A DNA stretch of 64,000 nucleotides from JABFXX01 sp036489755 (GTDB lineage Bacteria > Myxococcota_A > Polyangia > Haliangiales > Haliangiaceae): the NCBI GenBank assembly GCA_036489755.1, contig DASXFD010000042.1, forward strand, positions 138,478 through 202,477, written 5' to 3'. The notes beneath the pieces are model-generated. The model was given only the letters and a program-made list of their open reading frames with translations. It made no database searches and was not told the DNA's origin. Both the position numbers and the translations under genes were made by a program. Positions within the stretch are counted from its first letter, which is position 1. The number at the start of each line of letters is the position of its first letter. Shown here piece by piece: positions 1 through 9,806 of the stretch.

Positions 1-610
1 CGGTGCGTTTGATCGCGAGCAGCTCGTCGATGCCGGGCGGCACGAACGGGCCGAGCCGGGCGACGTCGGTGACGATCTCGCCGTGCGCGAGCGCGTGGCG
101 GCCGGTCGCGGCCGTGCGCACGACGTAGAGCGCGCGCTTGGCCGTCGGCGACTCGTCGAACGCGCGCAGCTGGCTTCGCGCGAAGCCGCGGTAGTGGTGC
201 GCGATGCGTCGCGACAGCAAGCGCGTGACGATCGGCCGCGCCTCGCCGAGCAGCGCGGCATCGCCGCCAAGCACGAGCTCGCCGAGGAAGCGCTCGAGGA
301 AGTTGCCGTTGCCCTTGATCGCGCCACGCAGCGCGAGCCCGAGCTCGTTGCTCGTGTAGTCGAGCTCGACACCGTCGACGATTTCGGTGAGCTCGCGCCC
401 GCCTTCGTGTAGGTCGAGCCCGACGAGATCGCGCGTCGGCGCGACGTGCACGCACTTGAGATCGAGATCGCTGTCGGGCGACGGAAAGCCGTACGCGTGC
501 GCGCCCGACAAATAGATCACGACGTGTGCGCGCTCGCGGCTGCGCGCGTCGAGAAACTCGCGCCCGACCGCTTGCTGGTGCTCGCTCAGCACGTCCCATG
601 CGCTAGGCAT
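1..610 (-). CDS. Nucleotidyltransferase-like protein, 3' end cut by window
   Basis: The minus-strand frame opens at ATG 610 and runs off the left edge of the window. Near residue 35 it has a polymerase-beta-type nucleotidyltransferase core: LSGAHAYGFPSPDSDLDLK, with the G-S/A-x-A-x-G turn and the paired acidic residues DSDLD that bind metal. A second acidic stretch (GVELDYTSNEL) follows. This fits the COG3541/YcgL group of predicted nucleotidyltransferases, whose substrate is not established. Its start lies 8 bases inside the end of the upstream nucleotidyltransferase gene, so the two are probably translated together. The C-terminus is not visible. Confidence 0.75.
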   Translation of the reverse strand, partial: MPSAWDVLSEHQQAVGREFLDARSRERAHVVIYLSGAHAYGFPSPDSDLDLKCVHVAPTRDLVGLDLHEGGRELTEIVDGVELDYTSNELGLALRGAIKGNGNFLERFLGELVLGGDAALLGEARPIVTRLLSRRIAHHYRGFARSQLRAFDESPTAKRALYVVRTAATGRHALAHGEIVTDVARLGPFVPPGIDELLAIKRT

Positions 611-1904
611 CGATCCCTCCGCGCCGCCTTTCGGCGGCGCTGCCGACCGGGCTCGGGTCCCGGTCGTCGAAGCGCGCCTCCGGCGGCAGCGGCGCGCGCG
701 TTCCCCACGCGTCGTCGGCGCGCGAGATCCAGCGCCGCGCCGCCTCGAGCCGGGCGTCGCGCAACACGCGATCGGCGGCCGCCACGTCGGGGTGCTTCGG
801 CAGCGGGCTCGTCTCGCGCGCGGAGTCAAGCGCGGGTACGAGCTCTCTGGCACGCGCCATCACCTCGGCCATCGCGACCTCGCCGGCCTTGATCGCGAGC
901 AGCAGCGGGCGAAGCTCGTCGGAGACGCGGACATCGGGCGGCTCGCCGCGAAGCCAGCGGATCGCGAGATCGAGGAGGCGCAGCAGGTTGTACGCGTTCT
1001 TCGGGCGCAGGTCGCGCGGAAGGGCGAGCTCGCCACGTGCCGCCACGCGCAACGACACCCAGTCGTTCGCGGGAATCGCGCCTTGATCGTAGAGCGAGCG
1101 ATAGAGCTGCTTGAGATAGTCGCGCGCGCGTTGCACGGCGTCGCCGCGCGTCGGCGCCTCGACGCGTGCCGAATCGGCGAGTCGCGCCGCGGCGGCATCG
1201 ATCCCGAGCGACGGATCGTCGTGCAGCCAGCCGAGCACGATCGCGCGATGCTCGGCGAGCCGCTGGTTGTGCTCGAGCCGATCGAGCTGCGAGAGCGCGT
1301 AGCGCCCGAAGCTGCCGTAGATCTCCTGCGACAAGAAGCCGTCGCGCATCGCGATGAGCGGCTCGGCGAGCGGGTCGACGACCGACGGCGACGCGTAGAG
1401 CATCTCGAGCGTGTTCGGATCGGCGCGCAGCGCCTGGCGGATCGCCTTGCCGAGCTCCCAGTACGTGCTCGAGCCGTCGGCCGAGATCAGATCGAGCGGC
1501 GGATCGACGAGCCCGACGGTCCATGGCGCCGGCAACACGAACACGCCGCGATGATCCTCGTCGGAGCCTTCGCCGGCCACGCCCCACGCGCGCGAGCCGA
1601 CCAGCGCATCGAGCACGACGCATGGCAAGAGCTCGTCCCACACCGCGGCGCGGCGGTGCGCGTAGCGCAGCTCGCCGAGCTTGCGCGGCATCACCTCGGC
1701 GCGCAGGTACGTCGCGCGCTTACCGTCGACGAACACGACCTCGACGCGATCGCCGTCGAGCGCGGCGACGCGCCCGGTCGCGCCTTGCGTGCGGACTTCG
1801 CCTCCGTCGACCGCGCGATCGACGCGCGTGGTCACCTCCGTGCCGACGGGTAGCTGCACCGTCGCCGGATCGACGTCGACGAGCCCGCCAAGCCGAAGCG
1901 CCAT
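603..1904 (-). CDS. Nucleotidyltransferase-like protein with N-terminal SH3-like domain
   Basis: A 433-residue protein. Residues about 1-80 (TGRVAALDGDRVEVVFVDGK) look like a small beta-barrel of the KOW/SH3 sort. From about residue 95 comes the nucleotidyltransferase core with LVGSRAWGVAGEGSDEDHRG: the GSRAxG turn and the SDEDxRG acidic pair are the metal-binding signature of the polymerase-beta fold. A helical tail of about 200 residues follows, as in COG3541 proteins. The gene overlaps its downstream paralogue by 8 bases and diverges from the small lipoprotein gene at 1961. Activity (nucleotide transfer, or a toxin/antitoxin role) cannot be decided from sequence. Confidence 0.75.
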   Translation of the reverse strand: MALRLGGLVDVDPATVQLPVGTEVTTRVDRAVDGGEVRTQGATGRVAALDGDRVEVVFVDGKRATYLRAEVMPRKLGELRYAHRRAAVWDELLPCVVLDALVGSRAWGVAGEGSDEDHRGVFVLPAPWTVGLVDPPLDLISADGSSTYWELGKAIRQALRADPNTLEMLYASPSVVDPLAEPLIAMRDGFLSQEIYGSFGRYALSQLDRLEHNQRLAEHRAIVLGWLHDDPSLGIDAAAARLADSARVEAPTRGDAVQRARDYLKQLYRSLYDQGAIPANDWVSLRVAARGELALPRDLRPKNAYNLLRLLDLAIRWLRGEPPDVRVSDELRPLLLAIKAGEVAMAEVMARARELVPALDSARETSPLPKHPDVAAADRVLRDARLEAARRWISRADDAWGTRAPLPPEARFDDRDPSPVGSAAERRRGGIDA

Positions 1905-1960
1905 CCGTGAAGAATACGTGATGCGCGGACCCGTGCACGGGCTCGCGCGTCCGATCCGGC

Positions 1961-2194
1961 ATGCGCGCGCTGGTCCTGCTCGCGATTCTCGCGTCCTGCG
2001 CGCCGCCGGCGATCTGGCAGACCGCGGCCGGTCGACTCGGCGCGAGCGGTCGCCACCTTCGCCTCGTCGATCACGACAACCTGACCTACACGTTCTGCCG
2101 CGACGAGCACATCACGCCGTTCGGCGCCGCCCGCGCGTACGACGGCGCGTGCATCACGCTGATCTGCGACGCCGGCGGTTCGGGCTGCCGGTGA
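1961..2194 (+). CDS. Small secreted or lipoprotein, unknown function
   Basis: A 77-residue ORF. It starts with a short hydrophobic signal, MRALVLLAILASCAPP, in which LASC is an acceptable lipobox, so the mature protein probably begins at Cys13. The rest contains three further Cys residues (CRDEHIT, GACITLIC) but no family that I recognise. It is divergent from the nucleotidyltransferase pair and ends just before the convergent gene at 2198. Wobble positions are GC-rich as expected for a real gene here, but the ORF is short, so confidence is moderate. Confidence 0.5.
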   Translation: MRALVLLAILASCAPPAIWQTAAGRLGASGRHLRLVDHDNLTYTFCRDEHITPFGAARAYDGACITLICDAGGSGCR

Positions 2195-2197
2195 TCG

Positions 2198-2641
2198 CTA
2201 CTCGATCCACGCGAGCCGCCAGCCGTCGGGCGTCTGCACCCACACGACGTCGTGCGAGAACTGCGAGCGCTGATGGCCGCTGTCTTCCAGGACGAAGTGA
2301 ACGATCTGCGCGGTCACGCCGTCGCGGATGCCTTGGTTCGAGCCCGCCGGGCCGACCACGACCGCGCCGACGACTTTCAGATCGGTATCGCGCGGGCGAA
2401 CCAGGCTGGCGCAGATCTGCGCGACGAGCGTGTCGGGCGTGTAGCCGCCGCGATCGTGCGAGTCGGCGAGCGCGACGCCGGCCACGCGATCATCCGAGAG
2501 CACCAGCGCCGCGGCCGCACGCGGATCGCTGCACGCGTGGTGGTACACGAACAGCGTCGCGTCATCGGGTCGTCCTGAGCGCGGCGCAGCGTGCTGGCCA
2601 GCACAACCGATCGCGAGTGCGGTGAGCACGACCGAGCGCAT
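2198..2641 (-). CDS. Secreted protein with possible NTF2-like C-terminus
   Basis: The reading frame is open further upstream, but the first Met followed by a signal sequence (MRSVVLTALAIGCAG) is at 2641, giving 147 residues; Cys13 may be lipidated. The C-terminus, DVVWVQTPDGWRLAWIE, resembles the closing strand of SnoaL/NTF2-like domains (W-x-DGWRLA), but the whole fold is not clear. A degraded second copy of this gene lies at 3839-3927, with the ADSHD..YTPDTL and QGIRDG stretches recognisable. Function unknown. Confidence 0.6.
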   Translation of the reverse strand: MRSVVLTALAIGCAGQHAAPRSGRPDDATLFVYHHACSDPRAAAALVLSDDRVAGVALADSHDRGGYTPDTLVAQICASLVRPRDTDLKVVGAVVVGPAGSNQGIRDGVTAQIVHFVLEDSGHQRSQFSHDVVWVQTPDGWRLAWIE

Positions 2642-2732
2642 GCTTCGAGTAACGCGCGAGCACCGGCGATATTCAATCGCAGCTTGACGTCTGGAGAAGA
2701 CTCGCGCTAGGAAGCCGCTCCTCGTCGAGAAA

Positions 2733-3860
2733 ATGACAACGATGATGCACGTATTGCGCAACGGTGCTGCCTGCTGTCTCGTCGTCCTAGTCGCAGCATG
2801 CCAAGGCGGCGCATCGGAGACCTGCAGCGCGCTGTCGAGTTGTTGTGACGCATCGTCCTTTCCGGCGAGCCAGGCGGCCGACTGCAAGGCAGTCGCCGGA
2901 GCGAACGACTCGTCGGACTGCGGCTCGCTGCTGCAGAGCGCGAGCGCTGCAGGATTCTGCACCGGTCCCGGCTCGAACGCCGGAAGCGGCTCGGCGGATT
3001 CGGCCTCCGCGGTCTGTTCGCGTTATCTGTCGTGCTTGAGCAGCGTGGATCCGTCGGCCGTGGCGGCTGCGTTGCAAGCGTACGGGCCGAACGGGACGTG
3101 TTGGGGGAATGCGGCCACCGCGGCCGACTGCGAGACCGCGTGTGCCACCGCGCTTGTCGCCGAGAACAAGCAGCCGTCGCCGCCAGCGGCGTGCAGCTAC
3201 TGCGAGTCGACCGCCGACTGTGCGGCGCCGAGCGTTTGCGACAGCGGCAGCAACACGTGCGTCGCGTGCCTCGTCGACGCCGACTGCGCGACGAACCCGA
3301 ACGCGAGCGCGTGCGACCCGACGACGCACACGTGCACGTCATGCACACAGGACTCGCAATGTTCGAGCGGCACGTGTCATGCGGGCCAGTGTGTGGATTG
3401 CACGATGGACTCGCAGTGTGGCGCGGACGGAGTCTGCACCGATGGTGCGTGCTGCACCAAGGCGAGCTGCGGCATCTACTGCGGAAGCCAGCCGGATGGC
3501 TGCGGTGGCACGATGTCCTGCGGCTGCGGATCGGACGCGACCTGCTTGCCCGATCCGCTACTCATGGGCTCGCCGACCGTCTGTCAGCCAACGTGCGATC
3601 CGGCCGCGACCTGCCTCGACAATGACCAGACCGGCGAGTGCGTGCTCTTGCAGAGCGGCGGCCACGTGTGCGTGTTGGAGCTGGGCGACGCGTGCAATGG
3701 TGGGTGCGAGCCGGGACTGATCTGCGCGTCGGTCACCGACGGCATGGATCCGTTGATGGTCTGCGCGTCGTACTGCACGACCGTCGCAGATTGTCCAAGC
3801 GGCGTGTGCACGGACAACCTGTGCCTGCCGCAGGGGCTCGCGCCGTCGCGGATGCCTTGA
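2733..3860 (+). CDS. Cys-rich lipoprotein
   Basis: A 375-residue protein with a signal peptide ending in the lipobox LVAAC (Cys23), so it is probably an outer-membrane or surface lipoprotein. From about residue 155 it has repeated CxxCxxxxxC units such as CVACLVDADC and CTSCTQDSQC, of the kind common in myxobacterial surface proteins; many disulphides are expected. Alternative Met starts at codons 4 and 5 would not alter the signal peptide. The last residues (APSRMP and the stop) lie inside sequence derived from a decayed copy of the 2198-2641 gene, so the C-terminus appears to have been altered by a rearrangement. Confidence 0.7.
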   Translation: MTTMMHVLRNGAACCLVVLVAACQGGASETCSALSSCCDASSFPASQAADCKAVAGANDSSDCGSLLQSASAAGFCTGPGSNAGSGSADSASAVCSRYLSCLSSVDPSAVAAALQAYGPNGTCWGNAATAADCETACATALVAENKQPSPPAACSYCESTADCAAPSVCDSGSNTCVACLVDADCATNPNASACDPTTHTCTSCTQDSQCSSGTCHAGQCVDCTMDSQCGADGVCTDGACCTKASCGIYCGSQPDGCGGTMSCGCGSDATCLPDPLLMGSPTVCQPTCDPAATCLDNDQTGECVLLQSGGHVCVLELGDACNGGCEPGLICASVTDGMDPLMVCASYCTTVADCPSGVCTDNLCLPQGLAPSRMP

Positions 3861-3927
3861 CTCGAACCGGCCCGAGCGTGTCGGGCGTGTAGCGGTGATC
3901 GTGCGAATCGGCGGGCGCGATATTCAA
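3839..3927 (-). pseudogene. Internally deleted remnant of the 2198-2641 gene
   Basis: Three blocks match the gene at 2198-2641 in the same order and orientation, with the sequence between them deleted. A 19-base block at 3841-3859 equals 2317-2335, a 19-base block at 3874-3892 equals 2426-2444 with similarity continuing beyond it, and an 11-base block at 3917-3927 equals 2666-2676, upstream of the intact start codon. On the minus strand the translations ADSHD..YTPDTL and SQGIRDG are still readable, but in different frames. This is a dead, shrunken duplicate. Confidence 0.75.
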
Positions 3928-3936
3928 GCCAGCTCG

Positions 3937-4551
3937 CTACAGCTTCCGCGACGCCCACTTCGGCGCGGGCTGCGGATCCGGTGCGAGCGCGCGAAAGTCG
4001 GCGAGCTCGGTATCGCGGTGTCGAACGCGGCGATAGACGCGCCCGCCGCGCGTGTAGATCACGCGGCCCGCGTGATCGTGGCCACTCCAGTACGCGCCGT
4101 CGACCTCGCCGCTCGAGCGATGGAGCTCGGCATTGCCGCTCGCGACGACGAGCTGCTTGGCATCGAACGCGTGATCGGGATGCGCCGCACGCGTGCCGCG
4201 CGTGACGAGCCGGCGCTCGTCGAGGAAGCGTCCTCCGCCGCCGTAGGTCGTGCCCATCGGCCACAGCGCGAGCGCGAACAGCCACGGCGGCCGGCTCACG
4301 GCGGTGTACGAGTCGGTGTAGCTGGTGCGCCGGCCTCCGCCTTTGAACGCGGAGTAGACGAGCAGCGCGCCGCTCGGCGACAGGTCGCACTTGTTCTCGT
4401 AGATGCGGCCGCGAAACCACGCGCCGTGCTCGAACGTGTCGTGCTCGGTGTCCCACGCGATCAGATGCGCCCATGCGGCCGGCCCGCGCGCGATCACGAT
4501 CGCACGTGCGGCGTCCCGAGCGGCGATCACGAAGAGGCGCGGCGACACCAT
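3937..4551 (-). CDS. Hypothetical protein
   Basis: A 204-residue protein with no family that I can name. It is rich in aromatic residues and short turns (AWDTEHDTFEHGAWFRGRIYENKCDLSPSGALLVYSAF), which suggests a beta-propeller or WD-like fragment reporting on an intracellular value: phrases such as IAWDTEHDTFEHG and GRVIYTRGGRVYRR repeat a strand-turn-strand pattern. There is no signal peptide or membrane segment. It starts 6 bases downstream of the stop of the frameshifted gene at 4558, so the two probably share a transcript behind the ATP synthase genes. Confidence 0.6.
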   Translation of the reverse strand: MVSPRLFVIAARDAARAIVIARGPAAWAHLIAWDTEHDTFEHGAWFRGRIYENKCDLSPSGALLVYSAFKGGGRRTSYTDSYTAVSRPPWLFALALWPMGTTYGGGGRFLDERRLVTRGTRAAHPDHAFDAKQLVVASGNAELHRSSGEVDGAYWSGHDHAGRVIYTRGGRVYRRVRHRDTELADFRALAPDPQPAPKWASRKL

Positions 4552-4557
4552 CGGTGA

Positions 4558-4907
4558 TCACCGCCGCCGGATGCGTGCTTCGGGCAGATCGCTGCGCGTG
4601 CGGATTCGTCCCGGAATGAAGCGCAGGAGCGACGGCCGATACGCCACGTACGTCGTCTCGCCGGGCGCGAGCTCGATGGTGACCGAGTTGCGGCCGCATC
4701 GCCGCATGAACAGCCATGGATACGACACCGCGACCACGTGCCGTCCGGGCTCGACGTCGAACACGTGCGTGCCCCACGGCTTGCGATGCGTGTCGCCATC
4801 GATCTCGATCGTCGGCCTGTCCAGCCGTACATGACGAGAGTCGGATCGGCCGGATACGCAAACAGCGGGTAGCTCGTCGTGACCTCGATGTGACCGAGGT
4901 CGGCCAC
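4558..4907 (-). pseudogene. Hypothetical gene with an apparent frameshift
   Basis: Two minus-strand frames both look coding but do not join. From GTG 4907 one frame reads plausibly to about 4815 (IEVTTSYPLFAYPADP, GC-rich wobble bases). From about 4830 to the TGA at 4558 a different frame is clearly coding (VSYPWLFMRRCGRNSV, then LAPGETTYVAYRPS). The second frame has no ATG/GTG start before 4764, which would leave only 68 residues. A one- or two-base indel near 4815-4835, real or from assembly, would restore a protein of about 116 residues. The C-terminal part resembles small uncharacterised proteins with a (Y/F)PxLxMRRCGxNS motif. Function unknown. Confidence 0.5.
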
Positions 4908-4908
4908 C

Positions 4909-5328
4909 TCAGTGCGAGGCCGCGTCGATCCGCGCGTGTGCCCACGCGGCGCGCGACATCAAGTTTTGATAGTCGCCGTCGAGCGGCTTGTCGCCCCACT
5001 TCGCGAGCTCGGCCTCGGCGGTCTTGAGATCGCTCTTCGCGGCCTCGACGTCGACCTTGTCGGCCGGCAGCGCTTGCTCGACGAGCACCTCGACGCTGTT
5101 CGCGGGATCGATCCGCAAGTAGCCGCTCGACACGGCGTAGCGCGCTCGCGACTTGCTGCCGATCGTCAGCACGCCCGGCTTGAGCGCCGACAGCATCGGC
5201 ACGTGGCCCGGCAACAGCTCGAACTCGCCGAGCTCGCCCGGCGCCTGCAGGCTGTCGGTGTCGGTGTGGGCGATCACGCCTTTCGGCGTCACCAGGTTCA
5301 CTCCGAGAAACGTCGGCAGCGTGGACAT
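4909..5328 (-). CDS. atpC: ATP synthase epsilon subunit
   Basis: A 139-residue F1 epsilon subunit, the central-stalk protein that couples gamma rotation to catalysis and can inhibit ATP hydrolysis. The N-terminal beta-sandwich is typical: VTPKGVIAHTDTDSLQAPGELGEFELLPGHVPMLSALKPG contains the G-E-x-G-x-x-x-x-L-P-G-H-x-P signature. A helical C-terminal hairpin follows from about residue 85. It is the last gene of the atp operon, directly after atpD with a 3-base gap, and length is normal for the family. Confidence 0.95.
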   Translation of the reverse strand: MSTLPTFLGVNLVTPKGVIAHTDTDSLQAPGELGEFELLPGHVPMLSALKPGVLTIGSKSRARYAVSSGYLRIDPANSVEVLVEQALPADKVDVEAAKSDLKTAEAELAKWGDKPLDGDYQNLMSRAAWAHARIDAASH

Positions 5329-5331
5329 GGG

Positions 5332-6786
5332 CTAGCCCTTCTTCGCGAGCTCGGCGGCCTTGTTGCGGACGTCGTCGATCGTGCCGGTCATTTCGAACGC
5401 CTGCTCGGGCAGGTCGTCGCACTTGCCGGCGAGGATCTCCGCGAACGAGCGGACCGTGTCGGCCTTCGAGCAGAACACGCCCTTGAGGCCGGTGAAGGTC
5501 TCGGCGACGTGGAACGGCTGGCCGAAGAACTTCTCGATCTTGCGGGCGCGCGCGACCGTGACCTTGTCGTCCTCGGAGAGCTCGTCCATGCCCAAGATCG
5601 CGATGATGTCCTGGAGGTCCTTGTAGCGCTGCAGGATGCGCTGGGTCTCGCGCGCGACCCTGTAGTGCTCCTCGCCGACGATGGCGGCTGACAGGATCGT
5701 CGAGGTCGAGTCGAGCGGATCGACGGCGGGGTAGATGCCCTTCTCGGTGATCGCGCGGTTGAGCACCGTGGTCGCATCCAAGTGGGCGAACGCGGTCGCG
5801 GGCGCCGGGTCGGTCAAGTCGTCGGCGGGCACGTAGATCGCCTGCACGCTCGTGATCGAGCCGTCCTTGGTCGACGTGATGCGCTCTTGTAGGCCGCCCA
5901 TCTCGGTCGCCAGCGTCGGCTGATAACCGACGGCGCTCGGGATGCGGCCGAGCAGTGCCGACACTTCGGAGCCGGCCTGCGTGAACCGGAAGATGTTGTC
6001 GACGAACAGGAGCAAGTCCTGCTTCATCACGTCGCGGAAGTACTCGGCGACCGTGAGCGCGGAGATCGCGACGCGCTGGCGCGCGCCGGGCGGCTCGTTC
6101 ATCTGGCCGAAGATCAGCGCGGTCTTCGAGAGCACCGTGCTGCCGTCGAACAGGATCGCTTCTTTGAGCTCGTGGAAGAGGTCGTTGCCCTCGCGCGTGC
6201 GCTCGCCGACACCGGCGAACACCGAGTACGAGCCGCTCTTCTTCGCGACGTTGTTGATCAGCTCCTGAATGAGCACCGTCTTGCCGACGCCGGCGCCGCC
6301 GAACAGGCCGATCTTGCCGCCGCGACGATACGGCGCGAGCAAGTCGATGACCTTGATGCCGGTCTCGAACATCTCGACGTTGACCGACTGATCGGTGAAC
6401 TTCGGCGCCGAGCGGTGGATCGGCATCCGCATCTTCGCGGTGACCGGGCCCGCCTCGTCGATCGGCTCGCCGATGACGTTCAAGATGCGGCCGAGCACTT
6501 CGACTCCGACGGGCATCGAGATCGCCGCGCCGGTATTGCGCACCGGCTGGCCGCGCACGAGGCCATCGGTGGTGTCCATGGCGACGCACCGAACCGTGTG
6601 CTCACCGAGATGCTGCGCGACCTCGACGGTCAGGTTGTCGTTGCGGCCGTCGATCGACTTGTTGGTGAGGACGAGCGCCGTGTTGATCTCCGGCAAGTCG
6701 GCCGTATCGAACGCAACGTCGACGACGGGGCCGATGACCTGCACGACGCGGCCGAGCGAGTTGGAGGAGTAGTCGGTGGTTGCCAT
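5332..6786 (-). CDS. atpD: ATP synthase beta subunit
   Basis: A 484-residue catalytic F1 beta subunit. The Walker A loop GGAGVGKTV is near residue 160, the GERTREGNDL stretch near 195, the Walker B strand LLLFVDNIFRF near 260, and the beta-specific ALLGRIPSAVGYQPTLATEMG stretch near 280 is present. The C-terminal DELSEDD is the DELSEED element that contacts gamma. It lies between atpG and atpC. Length and motifs are normal, so it should be an active subunit. Confidence 0.97.
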   Translation of the reverse strand: MATTDYSSNSLGRVVQVIGPVVDVAFDTADLPEINTALVLTNKSIDGRNDNLTVEVAQHLGEHTVRCVAMDTTDGLVRGQPVRNTGAAISMPVGVEVLGRILNVIGEPIDEAGPVTAKMRMPIHRSAPKFTDQSVNVEMFETGIKVIDLLAPYRRGGKIGLFGGAGVGKTVLIQELINNVAKKSGSYSVFAGVGERTREGNDLFHELKEAILFDGSTVLSKTALIFGQMNEPPGARQRVAISALTVAEYFRDVMKQDLLLFVDNIFRFTQAGSEVSALLGRIPSAVGYQPTLATEMGGLQERITSTKDGSITSVQAIYVPADDLTDPAPATAFAHLDATTVLNRAITEKGIYPAVDPLDSTSTILSAAIVGEEHYRVARETQRILQRYKDLQDIIAILGMDELSEDDKVTVARARKIEKFFGQPFHVAETFTGLKGVFCSKADTVRSFAEILAGKCDDLPEQAFEMTGTIDDVRNKAAELAKKG

Positions 6787-6792
6787 GGTTCG

Positions 6793-7653
6793 TTAACCTT
6801 TCAGAGCCTCGGCGCCGCTGATGATCTCGAGCAGCTCCTTGGTAATCGACGCCTGACGAGCGCGGTTGTACTGCAGCGTGTAGCGTTGGATCATCTCGCC
6901 GGCGCTCTTGGTCGCGTTCTCCATCGCCATCATCTGGGCACCGAAGAAGCTCGCGAGTGACTCGAGGTTCGCGCGGAAGATCTGGTTCTGGATGAACAGC
7001 GGGACGAGCCGCGACAACAGCTCTTCCTTGCCGGGCTCGTAGATGTAGTCGACGCCCTGCGCGGCTTTTTCCTCGGGCTTCACCGGCAGGATCTGCATCA
7101 CGCGCGTGATCTGCGAGCCGGCGTTCTTGAACTCGTTGTAGGCGAGGTAGACCCGGTCGACCTTGCCTTCCTTGAAGTCCGAGATCACGCGGTTCGCCGT
7201 CTCGCGGGCCACGGCTAGCGCCGAGTCGCCGGTCGGCGCCGGGTCATAGCTCGAGATCCGCGCGTTGCGGCGCGTGAAGTGCTGGTTGCCCTTCTTGCCG
7301 ATGATGCGCAACGACACCTCGTTGGCCGAGGTCAGCTCGTTCGCGGCGTAGCGCTCGACCGCGCGGATCACGTTCGAGTTGAACGCGCCGGCGAGGCCGC
7401 GATCGCTCGTGACGACGACGACGGCCGCGTTGCGCAGCTCGCGCTCCTCGAACAGCGGGTGCGCATCCTGGCCGGTGGCCGCGGCGAGCTCGGACACCAC
7501 GCTCGCGAGCGCCTGCGAGTACGGGCGCGCCGCGATGATCGCGTCCTGCGCGCGGCGCAGCTTCGCGGCCGCCACCAGCTTCATGGCGCGCGTGATCTTC
7601 CGCGTGTTCTTCACGCTGACGATCCGTTTGCGAATGGCCTTGAGGCTGGGCAT
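6793..7653 (-). CDS. atpG: ATP synthase gamma subunit
   Basis: A 286-residue F1 gamma subunit, the rotating central shaft. The N-terminal helix MPSLKAIRKRIVSVKNTRKITRAMKLVAAAKLRR and the C-terminal helix with AMENATKSAGEMI and YNRARQASITKELLEI are the paired coiled-coil segments typical of the family. The middle Rossmann-like part carries VVVVTSDRGLAGAFNSNV. It lies 3 bases after atpA and 6 bases before atpD. Confidence 0.96.
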   Translation of the reverse strand: MPSLKAIRKRIVSVKNTRKITRAMKLVAAAKLRRAQDAIIAARPYSQALASVVSELAAATGQDAHPLFEERELRNAAVVVVTSDRGLAGAFNSNVIRAVERYAANELTSANEVSLRIIGKKGNQHFTRRNARISSYDPAPTGDSALAVARETANRVISDFKEGKVDRVYLAYNEFKNAGSQITRVMQILPVKPEEKAAQGVDYIYEPGKEELLSRLVPLFIQNQIFRANLESLASFFGAQMMAMENATKSAGEMIQRYTLQYNRARQASITKELLEIISGAEALKG

Positions 7654-7656
7654 TTT

Positions 7657-9192
<1,536 letters not shown>

Positions 9193-9211
9193 GGGCTTCT
9201 TGTCCTTGGGC

Positions 9212-9751
9212 TTACTTGGAGAGCTGATCGCGAAGAGCCGCGAGCTGGTTGCGAAGCGAGTAGTCGTAGACGACGTCGCCGACCTTGGCGACGACGCCGC
9301 CGAGCAGCGCGGGATCCTCGCGGCCGACGATCGTGACCTTCTTGCCCGAGAGCTTCTCGAGCGCGGCGGTGATCTGCGTGAGCTGCCCGGGATCGAGCGG
9401 CTTTGCCGACGTGACCTCGGCCTGCACGCGGCCGGCCTTCGCCTCGATCATCGCGTGGAGCTCGCGTGCGATCTCGGGGAGCGCCGCGAACCGTTCGTGA
9501 TCGAGGAGCAGGTCGACGAAGTTCTTCGTCATCGGCTGCACGCCGATCCACTGGATCAACGTGTCGATGACCTTGCGCCGCTCGCTGCGGCGGATCGCCG
9601 GGCTCGACAGCACCGACGTCAGCTCCTTCGACACCTTCATCGCCTCGGCGATCGACTTCACGTCGGAGCCGATCTTGTCGAGGTTGTGATTGGCGGAGCC
9701 GATCTCGAACAGCGCCTTGGCGTAGCGGCGAGCGAGGCTGCCCGTGATCAT
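9212..9751 (-). CDS. atpH: ATP synthase delta subunit
   Basis: The frame is open further upstream, but the Met at 9751 is preceded by a GGAGG ribosome site 5 bases away and begins the typical delta sequence MITGSLARRYAKALFEIG, giving 179 residues. The subunit joins the F1 head to the peripheral stalk. The C-terminal signature LSGKKVTIVGREDPALLGGVVAKVGDVVYDYSLRNQL matches the family (ILGGxxxxxGdxxxDxS). It sits between atpF and atpA. Confidence 0.94.
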   Translation of the reverse strand: MITGSLARRYAKALFEIGSANHNLDKIGSDVKSIAEAMKVSKELTSVLSSPAIRRSERRKVIDTLIQWIGVQPMTKNFVDLLLDHERFAALPEIARELHAMIEAKAGRVQAEVTSAKPLDPGQLTQITAALEKLSGKKVTIVGREDPALLGGVVAKVGDVVYDYSLRNQLAALRDQLSK

Positions 9752-9806
9752 TGTTGCCTCCATTCGCTCGCTACGCGGCCACAGTCGGCCGCAGTGGATC
9801 GCTCGC

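Noticed and set aside
3584..6589. Very long minus-strand open frame (1001 codons) across atpD and its neighbours
   Set aside because: It is an off-frame shadow of atpD, atpC and other genes, with Arg/Asp-rich composition typical of the wrong frame in GC-rich DNA.
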